From Mytilus trossulus (Eukaryota > Mollusca > Bivalvia > Mytilida > Mytilidae): a stretch of 64,000 nucleotides of DNA. The translations under genes were made by a program, and so were the position numbers. This document shows, piece by piece, positions 35,756 to 46,077 of this stretch; position 1 is the stretch's first letter; every line of letters begins with the position of its first letter. The DNA lies in the NCBI RefSeq assembly GCF_036588685.1, contig NC_086380.1:48534544-48598543 (forward strand). Direction: 5' to 3'. The notes below the pieces were generated by a model. The model made no database searches, was not told where the DNA came from, and saw only the letters and a program-made list of their open reading frames with translations.

Positions 35756-36542
35756 CACTAAAGTTTTGTATGTACTTTCGAAACCAGTTAAAAAGTCCAA
35801 TAGCTCGCCGTAAATCTTTAACCGATGTTGGCGATGGCATATCTAGAACTGCACTAACACGATCGGCGGGAGGTTGAATTCCATCTTTTGATATCAGATG
35901 GCCAAGAAAAACGCAAGAACTTTGTGCGAATGAACATTTCTTCGGTCCGAGCTTTAATCCGGCAGTGGCAAGACGATTGAAAACTTCATTTAAATCACCA
36001 ATATGATCCTCAAAAGTTTCAGAAACTATCAGTATATCGTCCAAGTAACATAAACAAGATCGAAATGTCAAGCCCTTCAAGACTTTGTCCATTAATAGCT
36101 GCATGGACGCTGGAGCGGAACTTAAACCCATTGGTAAACGGAGAAATTTATATGATCCAAAACAAGTGTTAAACGTAGTATATCGTTGACTTTCCATTGA
36201 AATAGGTAATTGGAAATTTCCAGAGCTCAAATCTATTGATGTAAGAAAAACTGGTTTTCGGTCAGAAAAAGATTCGGTTAAGTCTTGTAAATCTGGAATT
36301 GAATATTGGAAATCTTGACATTGACTATTTAAGTACCTAAAGTCACAACAAAATCTAAACTGAGACAAACTTGTAGATTTATTCATTGAAGTATTTTTGG
36401 ATTGAGGTCTCGTTCGTTTAGATACAAGAACTATCGGACTAGTAATCGGTATATCTTCCGTTTCTTGAACCGGTGAAATAATGCCCTGTTTTAATAATTC
36501 ATTCAAGTGATCACGTAGTACATTTTTCTTGTCCGGTGACAA
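35706..36542 (-). pseudogene. reverse transcriptase region of pol
   Basis: The RT core is intact in sequence: PIVLVSKR, FRFCCDFRYLN, FLTSIDLSSGNFQLPI (catalytic Asp), FLRLPMGLSSAPASMQ, and LCYLDDILIVS carrying the YLDD active site. FLGHLIS, then IGLFNWFRKYIQNFS, follow. The upstream join to protease is broken by a TGA at 36617-36615 and an extra A in the run at 36767-36773. The downstream join to RNase H needs a shift. Confidence 0.85.
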
Positions 36543-36902
36543 TCTATAAGGTTGCTGATGCTTTGGTTTAAAGTCTGGTTTTAAGCAAATGGTATGTTTA
36601 ACAAGTTCTGTATATCATAACCTAGGATTTTCATCGGTAACAAACAAATCTTTATATTGAATTAAAAATTGTGATATTTGCCGCTGCTCATCGGTTGATA
36701 AATGTTTTGGCAATTCAAAGTTTGACAAAAACTTGGACTCAGTTTCTTCACCTGAATTATGACTACTTTTTTTCTAATTGTACATTTTGAACAAAGTGTT
36801 TGTCTTTTTCATCTGCATTGATTAACATGTAATCTTCCGTGAACGGTTCAAAACTAGCAATAACGTCTCCACGTGAGATAAATATTTGGTCATTAGTAGG
36901 AT

Positions 36903-37600
36903 TTAATAACTTGATCGGAACAGTTGTATGAAATTTACAGTAACAACGGCTTTTGAAATTAGAAGTCCGCTTTTCATCAAATGAGAACTATTCTTACACA
37001 GTCCTGTTTGTCCCTGAAGAATAAAGCTTGCCACTTTACCCCATATCAAAAGTTCAGAATTTGGATCTACAGAAACATGCTTTTGTAATTTTACTTTCGC
37101 TGTTTTATTTGAGACAGATAAACTACTAAAATCCAATACAATTTTCTTTGAAATTAAGTAACTCGTTCCAAGAATCAATGGATGTGAAGATTGAGTTAGA
37201 ATATATGTATGTATCCAATGCTTGCCCTGTGGCACTTGTATTTTGACGGTACATTTGCCAATAATATTAACGGACTGGTTATTCGCCAAAACAATTTTCT
37301 CTGATACTGAACATATTGACGTTTTACAAGTGTCAGGCCAAGAATCATAAAAACTTTTAGAAATAATGTTTATTGAACTTCCAGAGTCTACAAGTGCAGC
37401 GACATATATGTGATTGACCTTGACGGGCATATGAATAAATTGAGATTTGAAACTAGTTAAATTTTCATCAGTAAATTCGCAGTCTTCAGTATCAGTGGAA
37501 TAATTAACATAGTTTAGTTCTTCACGTTGACGACTTTGAGGCGGACTCCTTTTCCTGGCACCCATGGATGAACGCCCGGGGGAGCGTGCCCTATGACCCC
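36903..37600 (-). pseudogene. aspartic protease region of pol
   Basis: The retroviral-type protease has its catalytic triplet as DSG at residues 60-62 (YVAALVDSGSSINIISKS) and the flap-end motif HPLILGTSYL. It is preceded by a basic linker and followed by a frame loss in the A-run at about 36950-36955, after which the expected frame continues to 36543. It would cleave the Gag-Pol polyprotein. Confidence 0.85.
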
Positions 37601-38675
37601 CGGGTTCGACTGGTTTCCCGGATTACTATGATGGTAACACTGAAAAGCACCATGACCGAATTGCTGACAAAGTTGACCATTCCAGTTGCAATTTGCTCGA
37701 TAATGACCAGGAGCCTGACAATTAAAGCATGTTTTTGGTCGGTTATTTCCTGCCTGACTTGAAAAGTTATTGTTGTAACGAGGGTTGTTGTAACGAGGTT
37801 TTTGATATTTTGAGGCATTTCTGGTTTGATATTGGTACTTTGTGATTTTAATTCTGATAATGCTTTTGTGAGCTCTTTAACTTGGTTTTGTAAATCTTGA
37901 ACAGCATTATTATCATTAGCAACCATTGGCTTAGCAGCTGCTACACAAACTTCATCATTCTTTCTATACCCATAGGCTTCGCCCATTTTAGCTGCGGCCA
38001 ACGCACTAACACTGTTTTTATGTGTACCAGCCCTAACAAAAAACGCAAGCTGTTCCGGTAAACCCTTGATAAACTGAGAGAGAATTTCATGGTCCTTCTT
38101 TTTCAAAATCTGAGCTTTCTCAACTATCTGTCCATAAAAATCTTCCAAAATTTGACCCCTACTTAATTTCATATTTTGAAAATTTTTGCTCTCAAGGAAC
38201 ACAGTCGGACTTTGCCAATCTAACTCAATATACTTTTCTTCAAAAATTGTAAGAAAATGTCTCCATGTACGTTTGCTTCCCGAATCTAGTGAATTAAACC
38301 ATGTTAATGCAGGCCCTTTTAAATTAAGGTGGAAAGCGACGATCATTCTCTGATCATCGATATGGTCAATTTTGTGAAGAGTTACAAATGAAGTAAATTC
38401 TTTCATAAACACTGACGCATTTTCGTGAGGATACCCCCCCCCCCCCCCCCCCAAAAAAAAATTTTGCAACAAGCAGCCAATTTTTCCATTATTGCATCTG
38501 AATCTCGAATGAAACTAACTGTTTGATTTGCCAATGACACAGAAATATTTGGAGTGTTAATTTTAGGAACTAAAGAAAGTAATTCGTTGAAATCGGCATC
38601 CTCAGATTCGTAATTTCGTGGCAAATAAGTGTCATGAAAAAGAGCTAGATCGTCTTCACTATCATATCGGTTCAT
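37566..38675 (-). pseudogene. gag, interrupted
   Basis: The N-terminal 90 residues start at ATG 38675 and run into a 19-base C / 9-base A homopolymer on the plus strand (38434-38461), where the frame changes. The main part (to about 37840) has the retrotransposon gag core (MIVAFHLNLKGPALTWFNSL, FLTIFEEKYI, FYGQIVEKAQILKKKDHEIL). Another shift near 37840 puts the nucleocapsid in a new frame. There CFNCQAPGHYRANC (37689-37730) is a perfect CX2CX4HX4C zinc knuckle. A second knuckle has lost its first cysteine. A third shift at the C-run 37597-37601 leads into protease. Confidence 0.85.
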
Positions 38676-38712
38676 AGGTGACGCTTCTTGTCATGGAAAA
38701 TTCAAATGTAAC

Positions 38713-38726
38713 GAGATAAATCTCAC
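38713..38726. repeat. palindromic motif GAGATAAATCTCAC in the element leader
   Basis: The same 14-mer is at 32850-32863 and 32905-32918, near the other end of the same element. Its core GAGAT-AA-ATCTC can form a short hairpin. Confidence 0.7.
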
Positions 38727-38883
38727 ATACATAAATAAACAGTTTTATTCAAATATACAGTCATTTTCTGCCCTTTTGTAACGTTGCGAGTCATACCACG
38801 TGTTTTGCACTGTTGACAATTATCTTCATTTTAATGTTTCATGTGTTCATTTTGTAATATTAGGTACCAATTGTTCGATTTTA

Positions 38884-38896
38884 GGTTCCTCCACCA
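38884..38896 (-). promoter_or_regulatory. primer-binding site of the LTR element
   Basis: The minus strand reads TGGTGGAGGAACC directly after the end of the 5' LTR, with no gap. TGG pairs with the CCA end of a tRNA, and the rest would pair with an acceptor stem ending GGTTCCTCCA. The tRNA species was not identified. Confidence 0.75.
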
Positions 38897-39096
38897 TGTG
38901 ATATACTTGACTTAGGTTCGGGGGACTAAAGACGAAGTATATATATTGCAAATAAAAAGAAGAACTTTTAAATTATCATCCTTTACTTTGGATTCAAACG
39001 CCAAAAAAGGCTGATACATGTAATCATCACAAAAATCATGGTTAAGACAATACAACGTTTCCGGAAAGTACGGATTCAACATACAGATATATAACA
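38897..39096 (-). repeat. 5' LTR
   Basis: 200 bp, TG..CA ends, about 98% identical to 31430-31628. On the minus strand it contains GCAATATATATACTTCG, a plausible TATA box for the element's promoter. Confidence 0.9.
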
Positions 39097-39123
39097 CCTC
39101 GCTATCAGTGGTCCATAGATTGA

Positions 39124-39345
39124 GGAGATAGAAACGGATTTGTGTATGTAGATTGCGCAAACCAGGTTATTGCCTTGTCAGAAGATGGAACAAAATCGAA
39201 AGTTATCGTATTTGAAAATAGTCGTGCAATAAGCATTAACCGAAAAATGTGTCTTCTTTTGATCAGCAGTTTAAAGGGCAATTCTTTTTCTTTTCTCAAT
39301 TCAGGAATAAGTTCATGCTGTCTTAATTCAAAGTTGCCTTAAATG
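39124..39345 (+). pseudogene. possible last blade of an NHL/TRIM-like propeller
   Basis: An open segment reads GFVYVDCANQVIALSEDG, KVIVFENSRAISINRK, then LLLISSLKGNSFSFLNSG. This resembles the end of the propeller encoded at 5662-6470 (SSDGKHYRK..IGVMWDKQTDCLLVCNENGEIFFY). AATAAA follows at 39359-39364. No matching upstream blades were found on either side of the LTR element next to it. It could be a lone terminal exon, a truncated pseudogene, or chance. Confidence 0.35.
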
Positions 39346-39584
39346 TGTTATCTTAATTGAATAAAGCTATTTCTATTTTGATACATTATATAATCACATT
39401 TAATGCAAGAGGTTATTTTGAACTATAATCATTGCCTGTAATATGAGAGAATTAGATGCGTAAATAGTATTTTTTAATTTTTTTCTATTAGATTAACTTG
39501 TGACGCTTTTTGACTCGCCATTTCAGGGTGTAGGGAAGTAAACAAAAAAATTGATATTAAAAGTATTAATCTAAAAATTTGAAC

Positions 39585-40700
39585 TCATTAGTCAAAATGA
39601 AACTGAGATCACCACGAGATACCAAAAGAGGGACGAAAGAATCCAAAGGGACAGTCAAACTCATAAATCTAAAACAAACTGACAACGCCATGGCTAAAAA
39701 TGAAAAAGACAAACAGAAAAACAATAGTACACATGACACAACATAGAAAACTAAAGAATAAACAACACGAACCCCACCAAAAACTAGGGGTGATCTCAGG
39801 TGCTCCGGAAGGGAAAGCAGATCCTGCTCCACATGCGGCACCCGTCGTATTGCTTATATGATTACAAATCCGGTAAATAGTCTTATTCGGTAGGTCAAAT
39901 TCATGAAAGGGAAGGGGATTGTAGTTACGACGTAAGGAACATATCCGATATCATTTGTGAAACGGTTATTCCATAACGGTCAACCAACTCGTGATGGCGA
40001 CCGTAAAATTTACGAAGGGATGATTTCAACTTCACCATTTGGAACTCTTGGTTTAATAGCTTCCTTGTGAGCAGTAACCCTCTATCAAGAAAATCATGAT
40101 AGGAAATGCAAGCACAGGAATATCGTATCAATTGGGAGATATATACCCCGTATGCAGGTGCTGCTGGAATGTTGCTACTTAGAAATAGAAAGTTCACAAT
40201 TGGAAAGCTGAAATCATCTCTTTTGTCGTAAAGTTTTGTCTTCAACCGACCCTCATTGTCAATTTCTAGATGTAAGTCAAGATATGAAGCCGACTTAACT
40301 ATATCTGTAGTATCCGTTATCTCCAATTCGATGGGATAGATGCGTTCCACATAGTCACAAAATTTTTAATTGTTTAGTGAAAGAACGTCATCTATTTAGC
40401 GGAAAGTAGAGTTAAAGGATATTGCTAACTTCTTATCTTTCTTCCTAAGAAGTTCCTGCATGAAGTCAGCCTCATAATAATAAAGAAACAAGTCAGCAAG
40501 GAGAGGGGCACAGTTTGTTCCCATTGGGATGCCGACAGTCTGTTGAAAAACACGTCCTCCGAACGTAACAAATAGGTTGTCAATCAAGAAATCAAGCATC
40601 TTGATAATATCGGTTTCAGAGAATTTTTTGTTTGAATCAGAGTGATTCTTTACAAAGTAGGATTTATCCCTCCCTAAGACAAGACAGGATACTTGTATCT
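39585..40700 (-). pseudogene. reverse transcriptase element remnant, copy A
   Basis: Minus-strand pieces: FGGRVFQQTVGIPMGTNCAP and LLADLFLYYYEADFMQELL (40599-40396), then RIYPIELEITDTTD, SASYLDLHLEIDNEGRLKTK, FPIVNF and LIRYSCACISYHDFLDRGLL (40350-39925). GIPMGTNCAPLLADLFL is RT motif B. Motif C should be YIDD but its Tyr codon is TAA here, and a second stop follows a few codons on. A 3' tail with a GATCCTGCTCCACATG block runs to about 39585. No endonuclease was seen. The RT is closest in style to Penelope-like or related retroelements, but the class is uncertain. Confidence 0.7.
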
Positions 40701-40939
40701 ACGTTGGCCATTCTTTTTTATGAAGCAAAGTAATACCAACTCTTTTAATTTCTCCAACATATTCATAAAACACTACATTAAAATCTAAAGACTGAGCAAC
40801 ACGAACACAAACAAAACAGTGTTCTAGAAAGTTAGTAGATCCTGCTCCACTAGTACAATTGTTATACTTTTCACAGGGTACAAAGTCATGATATAGACAG
40901 ACTTAACTGTATCATTGTTGTCATTGAAAGATGTGTTTA

Positions 40940-41025
40940 GTTATATAGTTATCAAAGGTACCAATATTATAATTTAGTACGCCAGACGCGCGTTTCGTCA
41001 ACATAAGACAAATCAGTGACTCTCA
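40940..41025 (+). repeat. CGCCAGACGCGCGTTTCGT dispersed block
   Basis: GTTATCAAAGGTACCAATATTATAATTTAGTACGCCAGACG, with CGCGTTTCGTCAACATAAGA and CAGTGACTCTC. It lies between the two RT copies. Same family as 1310, 27070 and 30795. Confidence 0.75.
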
Positions 41026-41124
41026 TATTAAAATATTTTTAAAGCAAAACAAGTACGAAGTTGAAGAGCATTGAGGATCTAAAATTCAAAAAAGTTGTGG
41101 AAATTTTAGGATAATGCTGGCTTC

Positions 41125-42417
41125 TTTTCACCTTTCTTTGAGAAGCAGATGTATGAAAGAGGGACGACAGATACCAAGGGACAGTCAAACTCATAAATCT
41201 AAAACAAACTGACAAAGCCATGGCTAAAAATGAAAAAGACAAACAGAAAAACAATAGTACACATGACACTTCATAGAAAACTAAAGAATTAACGAAACGA
41301 ACCCCACCAAAAACTAGGGGTGATTTCGGGTGCTCCGGAAGGGTAAGCAGATCCTGCTCCACATGCGGCACCCGTCGTATTGCTTATATGATTACAAATC
41401 CGGTAAATAGTCTTATTCGGTAGGTCAAATTCATGAAAGGGAAGGGGATTGTAGTTACGACGTAAGGGACATATCCGATATCATTTGTGAAACGGTTATT
41501 CCATAACGGTCAACCAACTCGTGATGGCGTCCGTAAAATTTACGAAGGGGTGATTTCAACTTCACCATTTGGAACTCTTGGTTTAATAGCTTCCTTGTGA
41601 GCAGTAACCCTCTATCAAGAAAATCATGATAGGAAATGCAAGCACGGGAATATCGTATCAATTGGGAGATATATACCCCGTATGCAGGTGCTGCTGGAAT
41701 GTTGCTACTTAGAAATGGAAAGTTCACAATTGGAAAGCTGAAATCATCTCTTTTGTCGTAAAGTTTTGTCTTCAACCGACCCTCATTGTCAATTTCTAGA
41801 TGTAAGTCAAGATATGAAGCCGACTTAACTGTATCTGTAGTATCCTTTATCTACAATTCGATGGGATAGATGCGTTCCACATAGTCACAAAATTTTTAAT
41901 TGTTTAGTGAAAGAACGTCATCTATATAGCGGAAAGTAGAGTTAAAGGATATTGCTAACTTCTTATCTTTCTTCCTAAGAAGTTCCTGTATGAAGTCAGC
42001 CTCATAATAATAAAGAAACAAGTCAGCAAGGAGAGGGGCACAGTTTGTTCCCATTGGGATGCCGACAGTCTGTTGAAAAACTCGTCCTCAGAACGTAACA
42101 AATATGTTGTCAATCAAGAAATCAAGCATCTTGATAATATCAGATTCAATTTTTTTTTTGTTTGAATCAGAGTGGTCCTTTACAAAGTAGGATTCATTCC
42201 TCCCTAAGACAAGGGATTTTGAGGTTTCCCTTATAACAATAAAGGATCTAGGCAGCAAGAAAGGGTTGCAGCCAGTTCCTATTGGTTGTTGAAAAAAAAC
42301 CTTCTTCAGCATGTTTAGCATAACAATAAAAAATGTCAAGTGTTTTGATGTCAGTCTAAAAGAACTTTTGTTTGGTTTATCCTTTCCAAACAAAAAGTTA
42401 TTATCTACGTTGCCCAT
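41125..42417 (-). pseudogene. reverse transcriptase element remnant, copy B
   Basis: Direct tandem partner of copy A, offset 1530 bp and nearly identical over about 1.1 kb. It keeps motif B (GIPMGTNCAP) and, unlike copy A, an intact YIDDVL motif C (the Tyr codon is TAT near 41935). It has its own stop (TGA) in place of a Gly codon before GRVFQQ, and shares with copy A the stop just after LSLNN. The N-terminal frame continues to 42417 with IIKMLDFLIDNIFVTF. Neither copy could make a full protein. Confidence 0.7.
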
Positions 42418-42689
42418 TCTTTGTCATGAAATAATTATGGACTTATTGTTTTGATCTTTAACAATTAATCATACATGTATAAGTGAAAAAGTTAGAGAAT
42501 TTGAATGGTTACATACTATAACAAGAGGAAAGAAGCTGACAGTTTATATGGATTGTTTTTAGTATCACATCTGATTAACATCCCCACTAATTATAAAGGA
42601 CATGTTTCACTTAAGACCATAGTTAAGAAAGACCTCGTTGGATTCTATGAAAATTTAAAGATTATCAAAAGTTTTTTTTGAGAAAAAAA

Positions 42690-44020
42690 TCTTGAATCAC
42701 TGCAAATGCACAATGCAAATGATAAAAGCAAAGGTAAAATGTGCAATGATCAATTAATCAATAGCTTAACAAACTGTAAACCAGTTGTTACACAGGGTGC
42801 AGCTATATACAACCACAGAGGTCGAACCCTGAACAGTTGGTGCAAGTATGGACACAACATTCAAGCTAGGTTCAGCTCTGAATTTGGATTGTAATTAAAT
42901 AGTTGACGCAGCATAGGATTCTGACACAGAATGAATGTGGTCTAATGAACTTAAATTATTTATTTTTTATTGCTTTTGAGCAATTCATTTTGCTGTTGAA
43001 TACTAATCCTTTCAACAACAAAAAGTTTGAAGAAATTCTCTTATTATTTCTGAAATGAGAAAAATTGAACACCCCCCCCCCCACCCCCCCCCCCCCCCAT
43101 TTTTTTGTCATCTCCCCCTTTCCCTTATTCAAAAACCGATATCATCTCAATTCAAATTTCATCATAGAATATTAAAATATAAAATTTCATACAGTCATGG
43201 TTAAAATTAATCTAAATAGTAATTTCTAAAAAAATAAATGTGGAATGTGTCCAAAGAGACACAGATGATGCCTCCACTAGCTTATAACGTTATAAAGGGA
43301 CATAACTCGAGAACTGTAATAGTGAAGCTGCCAAAAATTAAACTTGAACTGAATTAAGAGGTTAAAAGCATTATATATACATTTCATTAAATCAAGTTGA
43401 GACAAACTTAAGTCAAGGGAACAGAAACGAAAAAAATCTTCAATTTTTTTCCACTTGTAAAGGGGCATAACCCTAGATTGGTAATCAAAGTGCTTGTTAT
43501 CACTGAATGGTAAAGATTGTTTTAATTTTTTAGTTGGTAGTAAACGTGAATATCGCATTGTTTATTGTATTTAGCATTAATTTAAATTGATTCAACTACT
43601 ATTCTGGACAAAGAAAGACTCCAATTTCCAAAGAATATTTCTTAAAAGCATTGGTTTAAGGTGATTCCACAACCATTCTGGACGAAGAAAGATAACTCTA
43701 ATTTATTGTCTTGACACTACAAAATTGCTTGTTTTGGCCCTTTATTCCTAGACTGTTTGCCCCATAACCCTTAAAATGTATCCAAACCTTCTACTTATGG
43801 TATTAAACATTGTGGTACAATTTCAGAACAATTGAAATACTTATATACAACTTATTGTCCTGACAATAGATAAATGTTTGTTTTTGCTCTTTGAGCCCCC
43901 AATTCCTAAACCCTAGGGACCATAACCTCTTAAAATCAATCTAAAGCTTCCTTTTGTGGTAATAAACATTGTGTTAAAATTTTATTGATTTTTATTTACT
44001 TATACTATAGTTATTATCCA
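42690..44020 (+). repeat. conserved dispersed mussel repeat with poly-C tract
   Basis: GGTCGAACCCTGAACAGTTGG, GGACACAACATTCAAGC, GACACAGAATGAATGTGGTC, TTTTGAGCAATTCA, then a C-rich tract at 43072-43098 (C11-A-C15). After that come GGGACATAACTCGAGAACTG-type sequence and two similar CCTAGACTGTTTGCCCCATA / CCTAAACCCTAGGGACCATA segments (about 43740 and 43905). The 62-aa frame at 42706-42894 lies inside it and is not considered a gene. Confidence 0.55.
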
Positions 44021-44586
44021 AAACCCATCTGTCTTCATATCTGGAAGTCATATATTGCCAGAACGTGGTGTTTTGTTTATAGATCAACAGAACAAGATAT
44101 TGATGTGTTTGTAAGATAAATACTACATGTACTACCTTCCCATCTGATCTTTGTTATGTAAGACAAAGTGAAGTGGCAGTTACTTTTCAAAAATGTTTAG
44201 ATGATTGATTTTCAAAATCAAAAATAGTGATAAAAAAAATATTGGTAGCGAGTGCTTTGCTGTTTGAAGATTTGGGCAAATGATATATGTAAGATTTTAA
44301 CATGACATCCTTCAAACGCTTTGAGTACACACTTGTGGTAAAATATGAATATATTGCATGGGCTGTTCCTATCGTACTCCCATGTCATATGCTTTTTTAT
44401 GAATGAGATTACCAACGTCATAGAATGATAACGTCAGAATATATGCATTTTACGGATAAATACACGCTTGTAAAAGCGTTTAAGCATGTCATTTATTATT
44501 GCTCTGATCTTTTACATCAATCTAAAAGTGCATGGGTTTATTTAAGGGAATGGCAAATAATGCCTTCACCTAGGGCGCTTCGATTC

Positions 44587-45525
44587 CAAAACAAGAGGCT
44601 GTCACAACGACAGCAAACCGGATTAATTAGCATTTATTTGTGTCCTGGCAATATCACAAGAACCATTACTGATGATTGGTGAAAGTGAAAATTGTCAATA
44701 TCAAATTTGACCTCTATTTTGTCATCAGTATCAACATATTAAAATTTGAAAAGCTTAGATTGAATGGTTCGTGAGTAAATGCAACAACGTGAATGGAAAC
44801 ACCATTTTACGATCTTTCAAGAACCATAACTCCTGAACGGTAATAGCCAAAATCGTCATTATTGAACTTGACTTCTTTTTTGTCATCAGTAACAACATAT
44901 TAAAATTTGAAAAGCTTTGGTTGAATTGTCCATGAGAAAATGCACGGACACAACTGGAAACACCATTTTTCAATGTTTCAAGAACCATAACTCCTGAACG
45001 GTAAAAGTCAAAATCGTCATTATTGAACTTGACCTCCATTAAGTCATCAGTAACAACATAATTGAATTTGGGAAGCTTTGGTAGAACAGTTCATGCGTAA
45101 ATGCACGGACACGACTGGAAACGCCATTTTACGATCTTTCAAGAACCATAACTACTGAACGGTAAAAGTCAAAATCATCATTATTAAACTTGACCTCTAT
45201 TTTGTCATCAGTAACAACATATTAGAATTTAAAAAAGCTTTGGTTGAATGGTTCATGAGAAAATGCATGGACACGACTGGAAACACCATTTTTCAATCTT
45301 TCAAGAACCATAACTCCTGAACGGTAAATGTCAAAATCGCCATTATTGAACTTGACCTTCATTTAGTTGTCAGTAACAACATATTAAAATTTTAAAAGCT
45401 TTGGTTGAATGGTTCATGAGTTAATGCACGGACAACATTTGATTGCCGCCCGCCCGACCGCCCGCCCGCCGAGCATCCCCAAATCAATAACCGACAATTT
45501 TGTCACAAAAATCCGGTTAAAAATG
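44587..45525 (+). mobile_element. hairpin-ended repeat element A with about 160-bp tandem units
   Basis: The start ACAAGAGGCTGTCACAACGA-CAGC (hairpin TGTC..GACA) and AACCGGATTAA match the end GACAATTTTGTCACAAAAAT-CCGGTTA. Between them are about five diverged units of about 161 bp (AAGAACCATAACTCCTGAAC at 44655, 44819, 44981, 45141 and 45304), closing with a GCCCGCC-rich stretch (45445-45475). It has no transposase. The architecture resembles non-autonomous Helentron/HINE-type elements of bivalves, which is inference. Confidence 0.6.
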
Positions 45526-45548
45526 GCTGTATTTGTCTTATTAGAATT

Positions 45549-45707
45549 GAAATAATTCATGGGGCTTGAATATATTGTGATTTTACCACGGGTTGTCCCT
45601 TTAGGCTGATATTTCACCCCTCGCTATCACTTAGGGGTAAAATATTTTGCAAATAGGGCCAACCTATGGTAAAATCACGATATATTCAAGCCCCAATAAA
45701 TTATTTC
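45549..45707. mobile_element. foldback MITE
   Basis: The arm GAAATAATTCATGGGGCTTG-AATATATTGTGATTTTACC is matched in inverse at 45659-45707 with few mismatches, around a short middle with CTGATATTTCACCCCTCGCT. It starts about 25 bp after element A. Confidence 0.75.
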
Positions 45708-46077
45708 TTAAGTGATACCAAACAATTTCTTGTGTTAGATTTTGATTTTAAGGTTATAAATAGAACACAAATATTTTGAACAAACGTCAGTGGTATCACA
45801 GTGTTCAGAGACAAACTTTACTATACAGAAAATTTCCTAATTTAACAAATGGCAAAGTTAAAACCTCAAACACATCAAACAAATGAAAAAAAATAGTTGA
45901 CTTATTGCTTATAGTTTCTATAAAAACAAACTTAAAAATGAAAATTTAACATTGACCAATGTACAACCAAAATGAGGTAAAGATATCGACAGACATAAAC
46001 AGCTTACAATCCTTCAATAAAACAAATATGTTGTTGACCTTTTGCTTATATTTTTTAGAAAAACAGACCAAAACACA

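Larger units (their letters stand above)
31430..39096 (-). mobile_element. Ty3/gypsy-type LTR retrotransposon, full length, non-functional
   Basis: A complete 7.67-kb insertion read on the minus strand: 5' LTR 38897-39096, primer-binding site 38884-38896, gag, protease, RT, RNase H, integrase, 3' LTR 31430-31628. The 4-bp repeat CCTC flanks it (31426-31429 and 39097-39100). Domain order PR-RT-RH-IN defines the Ty3/gypsy (Metaviridae) type. The two LTRs differ at about four substitutions and one single-base indel in 200 bp (about 2%), so the insertion is fairly recent. Yet the body has at least eight frameshifts, mostly in short homopolymers, and two in-frame stops. No envelope-like ORF was found in the 1.3 kb after integrase. 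Confidence 0.9.

Noticed and set aside
42706..42894. 62-aa plus-strand frame
   Set aside because: Lies in a widely dispersed mussel repeat; the frame is probably incidental.
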